A DNA stretch of 64,000 bases from Rattus norvegicus (Eukaryota > Chordata > Mammalia > Rodentia > Muridae), in contig NC_086023.1 of the NCBI RefSeq assembly GCF_036323735.1, positions 9,989,001-10,053,000 on the forward strand, written 5' to 3'. Every line of letters starts with the position of its first letter. Position 1 is the first letter of the stretch. The notes under the pieces were generated by a model that did not search any database, was not told the origin of the DNA, and saw only the letters and a program-made list of their open reading frames with translations. Made by a program: the position numbers and the translations under genes. This document shows, piece after piece, positions 57,748-64,000 of this stretch.

Positions 57748-58330
57748 ATCTTCACCCTATTTTTTCTAGAATTCAGTTAAATCACCAGTACCCTTTAATG
57801 GTAACAAAGTAATCTCCTTAAACGTGGTAAGCATCGACTCCAATCCAGCACCTTTCCTGCAAAGAAATTGCCACAAAGCAATCAGATGGTACCAACCACG
57901 CTGAGGGAACATGGGAGGTATCCTCCATTTCTTCTGGGTCACAGGGGCTGTTTCTCAGGCAGCATTCAGAAGACTCGGTTGTGCTGACGATCAGATGTCT
58001 AGCCTGTCCGTAGTGCGTGTTGTCCAGCCTCATATTCATCTCACTGATTTTTAAATCAACACACAAAGCAGTGCAGGAGTCTCCATACCTTGTACTCAGT
58101 TTTAGAAAGTGGTGCTTTCCAGCCCAGCTCGGGGTTTGTGCCATGACTACCATGTATGCTGTGCGTGTATCCATTAAGACTGCCGCCTTAAGCTGCTTTG
58201 CTGACAGCCAAGGGAAGAAGTGGTGCTGTGCTCTCTTGTCTGTCATTACTGAGGAAACAGCTTTGGTTCAGAAACAAAAGGAAGAAGATTCTAGAGCATC
58301 TCTTCCATGCAGAAAGGTATAAGAGGTGAC
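57748..58330. promoter_or_regulatory. candidate conserved noncoding block
   Basis: Repeat-free with several retained CpGs (gactcggttgtgctgacgat, gtccgtagtgcgtg, gactgccgccttaagc). A 142-codon minus-strand open frame covers most of it but lacks any family signature and splice context. It could be a regulatory element or an unrecognised exon. Confidence 0.25.
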
Positions 58331-58617
58331 CCAAGCTAGAATCTACTCAAGGATTGGTATAAAAGAACCTGAGACCATGAGCCAGCACAGCAAGAACAAT
58401 AGGTGGAGTTTCATAGTGGGGATAATTCTTAAAGTCAAATGCATAATTTGGGGAACTAAACTTTTCCATCAACTTTCTTAGTACCTAAAAGGTACTAAAA
58501 AACACTATGAAATAAATGTCAAAAAATAAATAATTTTTCTTTTTTCCCCCCTTGGAGTAAATAAACTTAATCATGGGGACTTTTTGTGATAAAGAGAACA
58601 GTTATTAATACTTATCA
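58331..58617. other. unique A/T-rich sequence
   Basis: Nothing recognised. Confidence 0.4.
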
Positions 58618-58856
58618 AGAACTTAAGGTTTCACTACACGCATGATATCACGCTCTAACAAGGAGCCTTGCAGCCATTCTTGAGTTAAGTCCTATGACTA
58701 ACTCTAGCTGACACTAGAGTGCAGAAACTGGGCAAAGTGCTTCACTTCTGTATGTCTTGAGTTTACACAGCTTGTAAGTGCAAGAGCTATTGCTTAAGCC
58801 CAGGAAATCTGGCCCCACAGCTGGCCCGCTTAACTGTTCAGCACTGTGCCTCCTCA
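58618..58856 (-). mobile_element. near full-length MIR
   Basis: In order on the plus strand: tatcacgctctaacaaggag, cagaaactgggcaaagtgct, gtttacacagcttgtaagtg, cttaagcccaggaaatctgg, cttaactgttcagcactgtg, cctcct. This is the MIR reverse complement through its tRNA-like end and is the best MIR in the window. Confidence 0.8.
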
Positions 58857-60516
58857 AAATTTTACACTATAAATACTTGTGTAATTTGGCCGGACCCATT
58901 ATATCCATTAATATTGCCTCCATAAACTGAATCACTGTGCCAATGTTTCTTATTCCTCTTTCTTTTGAGGAAAAAAAAAGGAAAATGTAAAATTAGAACA
59001 GCCTCCTGCTCTGTTTCTCAGTGAATGACTTTATTATCATGTCAGCCAAGATTGAAATCCCCATTTCAAAAAAAAGTCACCACCACCCACATTACCTCCA
59101 TTGTTAATATTTATAACATGTGGTGAAAGGGTTTAGAACTCGGCTTCATTGTTCCAACAAAAATTCAAATCCTTCCAAATTGGCTAAAAGGTTGGACTCC
59201 TAAGATCCATTCCTCGGTTGTAGGCCTCTTGCCAGTGCTTCAGACAGAGTCTCGAAATCTGAATGTTATCAGAGCATCTTTCAGCTGGCTAGGAAGAGCT
59301 CCAAGTGTCAAACGACCCCTACAGTGCATCTCCAAAGCGTATGATTCCATCACATCTGTCTGTAGAAATTTAGCCAGATGTCACTGTAAAGAGAAGAGGC
59401 CAATGAAGAAGGGTCTGTTTATAGTCCACTAAGAAGGTTACCAACTTCAACATAATTCAGAGGAGCCCAAACCCGTGCCTTCAGAAACATCTAGCCATAA
59501 TTCTTTAGCACTGGCACTTAACTTCATGAATATGAAACCCAAAATTTTGGTTAAAGTGGGAAGAGTGATTCCCCACCTCCCAGTGTTTCTATTTCTCAAA
59601 GAGAGAATCAAAACAAGCCAGTGTCTAGGAGGATTAATCCATGATCAATCACTGTGATACCATAAGAAATAGTAATCAATTAGTAGGATGCTTTCTGCTC
59701 TTATTTCTCTATCCCAAAGGATAACATCAAAGAGGGTTCTGTTTCAGGCGTAGAGAGCACTTCATTTTCTCATTAATCCTTCAGTGTCTAGATGTGCAAG
59801 AAACATGGATGAGCTGCCTCTGTCAGTCTCTCAAAGCCACATACAGGAGAAGCTCGCTGTCTGCCAATGTCCTTGGTAGATAATCCGTTTGGTAGCCATT
59901 CATGGAAGATTTGCTTACTCCTATTGTTCATCCATTGGCCATCTCACTGAATGCATGTGTACATATGTACACATATACATATGTATCCTCACATGCACAG
60001 CAAAGAGTCCCCGCATTCATCATAAAGAAAGACACGCTGTCCTTTTAGAAAAACAGACAAAAAGGAAGTTGATGTGGATGGTACTCTTCAGAAATAATCT
60101 CAAGACACTAAAAATAACAAAGACAAAACCAAGTCTGCCGCCTACCTAATCAGTCCTGATCTGTCTCCAACATGTGCTTCAGCTTGAAAAAGTCTATCAT
60201 AACTGCATGCTAAGGGCAGCACATCCAACTACACGCCATCATGTGATTAGCTACCCAGGCTCATAGGATACAAGTGTTTCAACATGAACAAATCTCATAC
60301 AGAGTTCAAAGAAGAAGTTAAATAATGTAGCTTGTAATCCAAGTGAGTATAAATCTACACGCATGTCCTTATTACAATGGTGAGCCACTTTCTTCAGTCT
60401 CCATGGGGACTGACAGGGACAGCACCAGTTGCCGTGGGATCAGGAGCTTCTTCAGCAGTGGAGATGTCATCAGATCCAAACTGGGTGGCATTCCTACTCT
60501 AGTTTACTTCCCCTGC
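58857..60516. other. unique, repeat-poor sequence
   Basis: No exon or repeat recognised, apart from a short ACATATG-rich patch at 59960-59985. 59140-59460 has CNE-like texture (attcctcggttgtaggcctc, aaacgacccctacagtgcat, gcgtatgattccatcacatc). Confidence 0.35.
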
Positions 60517-60590
60517 CTTTGCTGGGATCAAATGTAGGGCCTCTCCATGCCAGGCAAGTGTTTTCCCTCTGGACTATATGTCTCCTGTCG
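60517..60590 (-). mobile_element. ID/B4-type SINE fragment
   Basis: gctgggatcaaatgtagggc, ctctccatgccaggcaagtg and tttccctctggactatatgt resemble the reverse complement of the ID-like half of B4. Confidence 0.55.
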
Positions 60591-61112
60591 ATTTCTGCTC
60601 CACTCTAGAAGGGGGCTGCTATCAGCAGAATGCCCAAGACAATTCAACTTGTGCCTAAGCCCTTAGATAATAGTCCGAACACAGTCTCCCTCAGCTCATC
60701 TCAGTCTGAACTGAAGAATGGACACAGTGCTGCTTTCCTGCGTTCTTTTAATTAAAGGAGTCACAGGTTCAGTTGAAGGTTATGACTGAGTAAAACAGGA
60801 GGCAGAAGGATGGAGAAATAATGTTTGCAGCCTTCCCTAACCTGTAGAACCTTTAGACTGCCTCCAGGAAGACATAAAACAGCCAAAACAGGACTAAATT
60901 AGCACAAGCAAGTGGGTTAACCAGGACAGGATAGAAGGAGACAGAATAAAACGGGATCTGGCCGGGAAGATGTCCTTAGCTGTAGTTGTGCCTTAGGCTG
61001 CTTTGGGCCAAAGCTACACTTTTCAGACTCACATTGAGTCTCTGTACAGCAGATATAAGTACAATAGCTTCTACTTCTTTAACGAAGCAACCGATAAATT
61101 TTTGTGTGTGGG
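60591..61112. other. unique sequence
   Basis: Nothing recognised. Confidence 0.4.
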
Positions 61113-61222
61113 TATGTGTGATGGCACATGTGTACCTGTTTGTGTTCATGCATATGTGTATGTGTGAATAAATGTATATATACATACATGTGTGTATGCA
61201 TGTGTGTGTTTGTCTGTGTGTG

Positions 61223-61282
<60 letters not shown>

Positions 61283-61284
61283 CA
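61113..61284. repeat. compound TG/TATG microsatellite
   Basis: Imperfect TG/TATG units, then a pure (TG)n at 61227-61278. The open frames over it are repeat translations. Confidence 0.95.
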
Positions 61285-61294
61285 TGCATGGGCA

Positions 61295-61357
61295 AATTCA
61301 GGTCATCAGCTTTGAGCAAAGTGCTCTATCCCTCAGAGCCACCTCACAAGCCCCTCC
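61295..61357 (-). mobile_element. B4/B2-type SINE fragment
   Basis: caaattcaggtcatcagctt, aagtgctctatccctcagag and ccacctcacaagcccc are the reverse complement of a tRNA-derived rodent SINE head. A (TG)n on its left is a common companion of such fragments. Confidence 0.55.
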
Positions 61358-62239
61358 CCAGTGTCTTTGCATTGTCACACTGAGTGGGATACACAGACTT
61401 CATCGAAGGGTACCACTATTCTCTTTCTCTGCTTCATTTTGCATGTGCTTTTTATTTAAAAGCTAAAACACTGTTTCCTCACATAGAAAACTAATAACAA
61501 ATTGAGTCACCTAATTGTTCGGGTTACCTGCCTATGGCTGTGAGACTAAAGGTAAGTATAACCCATTTCGAACGTTATCGCTGTGGCCTCCCTTAGGTGA
61601 AGTGGGGCTAATTGTGATGGTACAACACCAGCTGTTGCTTAGGCCAGCCTAGGCTAGGGCTGCTGCCTTCTCAGAGTCTGGGCTGTCCCAAAGAGTTGTG
61701 TAGGACCTAACTGTCATAGGACAGTTAGACATAGGAGCCATATGCAGGCATGAACTCTCCACAAACAGCATTTCCATGCTCAATATGCAGAATCCTGGCT
61801 TCTAGTGCTGCAGAATCCAGGTACTCGGGGAGAACCTAAAAGCCAGTGGGCAGGCAGCAGGCCAGGAGTGTGCCTGCTGGCAGAAAGGAGAGCTCGAGAA
61901 ATCCCATCTCATAGATATCTGGCCCGTAGGAATGAGAGCCAGGCTGAGTGGGGACACTGGATTTCCTAATGACTAATGTGAACACCGTCTTTCAGTGCCT
62001 CAGTTTCCCCCAACACAAAACAGTATCTGAGTCCTAAGCCACGGGAATGAGTAAGATAAGACCTGAGGGTTCTGAGGACCATGTGTGAGAGCTATATAAA
62101 GATAGAGGGTATCACAAACGCCTTCCCCGGGATAAAAGGTGGCCTACAAAATCTTGCTCCCACTCATTTGAGGGATAAGAAACCAAAACTTGTGTAATGA
62201 TACTAACATGCACCAACTCTAAACATTGGTCCAGTTGGG
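61358..62239. other. unique sequence
   Basis: A short perfect hairpin (ctaactgtc, loop atag, gacagttag) lies at 61707-61728. tgcctcagtttcccccaac at 61997 may be a MIR scrap. Confidence 0.35.
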
Positions 62240-62770
62240 ATGCTGACACTTTATGACAACACAGTATACACATCATCAACAGCAAAAATAATAATTCTTC
62301 CTGCTTCTCAGAAGCTGGCCTTGCTGAGCAAACTGTTTTCTGAGTCGGTCAGACAGCAGGCAGCAGAGTTTCTTCCTCGGCTGCCAGCCGTTTCTACAAA
62401 GCCATGTGTTTTTTTCAGAGCAGCCTATGGTGACACGGCACCCCAGACATATGGTGTCATTATTCAGCCGACACAAATTTGACACTTAAGGGAATTTATG
62501 ATATTTTGCTTTGCTCCTGGTGCCTGTGAGGCTCTGCCACTGTCTCTTCATAGAGCTTGTCACAGATGTTGATGTATTTTCCTCCTCCACAGCCAGGTTT
62601 TACTGCGGAAACTGATACAACTTCACGATAGAATTTCTACATGAATTATTCACGCACTGCACGCTTTCTGCACATCGGGGCCTGAAGAAATGCACACAAT
62701 TTCATCAATAGTCTTCCTAATCCTCTGTCCCTGCACAGTTTCTCCTGCTTTTAACTGTTTCTTTTATTGC
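62240..62770. promoter_or_regulatory. candidate conserved noncoding element
   Basis: Repeat-free, with many intact motifs and CpGs (ctgagtcggtcagacagcag, atggtgtcattattcagccg, gaattattcacgcactgcac). Open frames of 69-80 codons have no signature. The texture is that of a deeply conserved noncoding element. Confidence 0.35.
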
Positions 62771-62892
62771 CTTTGTAATCATAATGTCTTGCATAAAGTA
62801 TTTCATAGTTAACTACTGAGGCAGTGTGATGAAACTGACCCCTACGCGAATAAACCAGAGAGGCTAAATTCTCATCAGCTAAACTCTCACTC

Positions 62893-63014
62893 AGGAAGAA
62901 GAGGAGGAGGAAGAGGAAGGAGAGAAAGAAGAGAAAGAAGAAGAGAAAGAAGAGGAAGAAGAGGAAGAAGAAGAGGAAGAAGAAGAGGAAGAAGAAGAGG
63001 AAGAAGAAGGAACG
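62893..63014. repeat. (GAA/GAGGAA)n purine tract
   Basis: About 120 bases of A and G only on the plus strand, with a regular 12-base GAAGAAGAAGAG period at its right end. Confidence 0.95.
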
Positions 63015-63430
63015 TGAAGTCAGTTCTACTTGTAATGATTTATTGAGACAATTCCTGAGATATCTCAGTGTTTGTTGTTTTAGACGGAACGGGTCTCTCT
63101 TAATGCTAATACCGTGTGTGGAGATGGGTTTTTAATTGAAAAGAATTTTCAACATGATGGAAAAGAGTTGGATGAACTCATCACTAGCCTCAGAGTAAAG
63201 ATTAATGAAACAAAAACACATCAAGCTGCTTTACTACCTGGAAAGCTGGAAGGAAACCTCGGGTGACATTATGGGCTGTGCTATATGGGAGTGAACAGCC
63301 TTACCAGGACACAGTAAAGCCCACTGAAGAATTAAGCGCTGTAATTAAAGTTTTTAAAGCACACTGCCCTACTGACCTCTAAGATTTAAGACTTTGCCTT
63401 GGGGTCATTTCATGACCTACTTTTTGTTTT
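63015..63430. promoter_or_regulatory. candidate conserved noncoding element
   Basis: A repeat-free block with clustered homeodomain-type cores (gtaatgatttattga, tttttaattgaaaag, agattaatgaaac, gctgtaattaaag) and retained CpGs (agacggaacggg, taagcgctg). No open frame or splice pair. This is the strongest enhancer-like texture in the window. Function is inferred, not shown. Confidence 0.4.
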
Positions 63431-64000
63431 GCTTTCTTTCATCATTTAAAAAAAAAAGCTCCCAACTGAAATGATTTTTTGACATCATTCAGATAAATCT
63501 AAGTGTCTGGAAAGTTCAGCTCCTCCGCTTCTGTCTTTGTAATTTAATGACCTGCTCCAGGACACAGTTTCAAGTAAGAGAGCTCCTTTAGAATTCACTT
63601 TCTACTTACACAACACCGACATCCTGACTTGTTCCTAGAACAGATGGCAAAAGAACTGCACAAAAGCACAAAGAAAGATTAAATTCTAGCTAATGATGAT
63701 TATTATTTGAGCAAATATAGACTAAGTGCAGTCAACCTCATTTATGAAGCTTTGAGGTCCATCCGTGCATAACTTCCCCATTAGTTGTCAATGGTCCCAG
63801 ACTCTTTGCAGTCTCTGAATACCTCCGCCTCAAAGTTGTATCCAACTACAAGTGCTTACATGCCCAACTTTATACCCTGACTTCTTTGAAATATGCCTCC
63901 CCTTCAAATTGTGTGGCATTCATCTGTCCGGATCCAAGATCCAGTGCGTTTATACAGATATTCATGAAATCAGGTCTACAGGAAGTATCCATACCAATCT
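63431..64000. other. unique A/T-rich sequence at the right edge
   Basis: No repeat or exon recognised. 63685-63715 (tctagctaatgatgattatt) continues the ATTA-rich character of the preceding block. Confidence 0.35.

Noticed and set aside
57818..58246. 142-codon minus-strand open frame
   Set aside because: No recognisable domain, no splice-site or start context. Kept only as a finding about possible conservation.

Overview
The window reads as nuclear DNA of a murine rodent, most likely rat (Rattus). The diagnostic parts are BC1-type ID SINEs with A-rich tails (43575-43647, 56847-56920), B1, B2/B3 and B4/RSINE-type SINEs, L1 3' ends of the rat/mouse type, and very abundant CA/TG, purine and triplet microsatellites. 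I recognise no cellular protein-coding exon. Apart from the L1 ORF2 relic, the longest open frames lie in simple repeats or show no family signature. This is intergenic or deep intronic sequence, and there is no operon-like organisation.

Layout. 1-5.3 kb: mostly unique, with a URR1-type DNA transposon, a decayed L1 and a B2. 5.35-8.76 kb: a complete but non-coding ERVK-like provirus on the minus strand, with two LTRs, a 6-bp target duplication with one mismatch, and an unusual extended primer-binding site covering a whole tRNA-Lys. 8.8-37.7 kb: mostly unique sequence with small old repeats (MIR, ERVL-type LTRs, SINEs), several CA/TG arrays, a perfect 66-bp tandem duplication, and candidate conserved noncoding segments (best at 11.8-12.3 kb). 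37.72-38.76 kb: a 26-bp minisatellite with exactly 40 units and no indels. 39.1-45.6 kb: an L1 graveyard. It holds a 5'-truncated L1 whose ORF2 is open except for one stop codon, several older L1 3' ends, an ID element, and a long GAA/TTC inverted repeat. 45.6-47.4 kb: short SINEs and microsatellites. 47.4-64 kb: repeat-poor, with only small MIR/B4/ID/URR1 pieces and microsatellites, and several stretches that look like conserved noncoding elements (about 48.5, 56.4, 57.9, 59.2, 62.4 and 63.2 kb).

There is no gene set acting together. The story is of retroelement insertion, tandem-repeat expansion and possible cis-regulatory sequence. The most notable items are the provirus with a full tRNA-Lys complement as its primer-binding site, the 40-unit minisatellite with readable variant-unit structure, the 79-bp GAA/TTC palindrome, and the CNE-like, repeat-poor right end. 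Repeat-family names are recognised from memory of consensus sequences, not from a database search. Boundaries are good to a few bases where target duplications are quoted and to tens of bases elsewhere.
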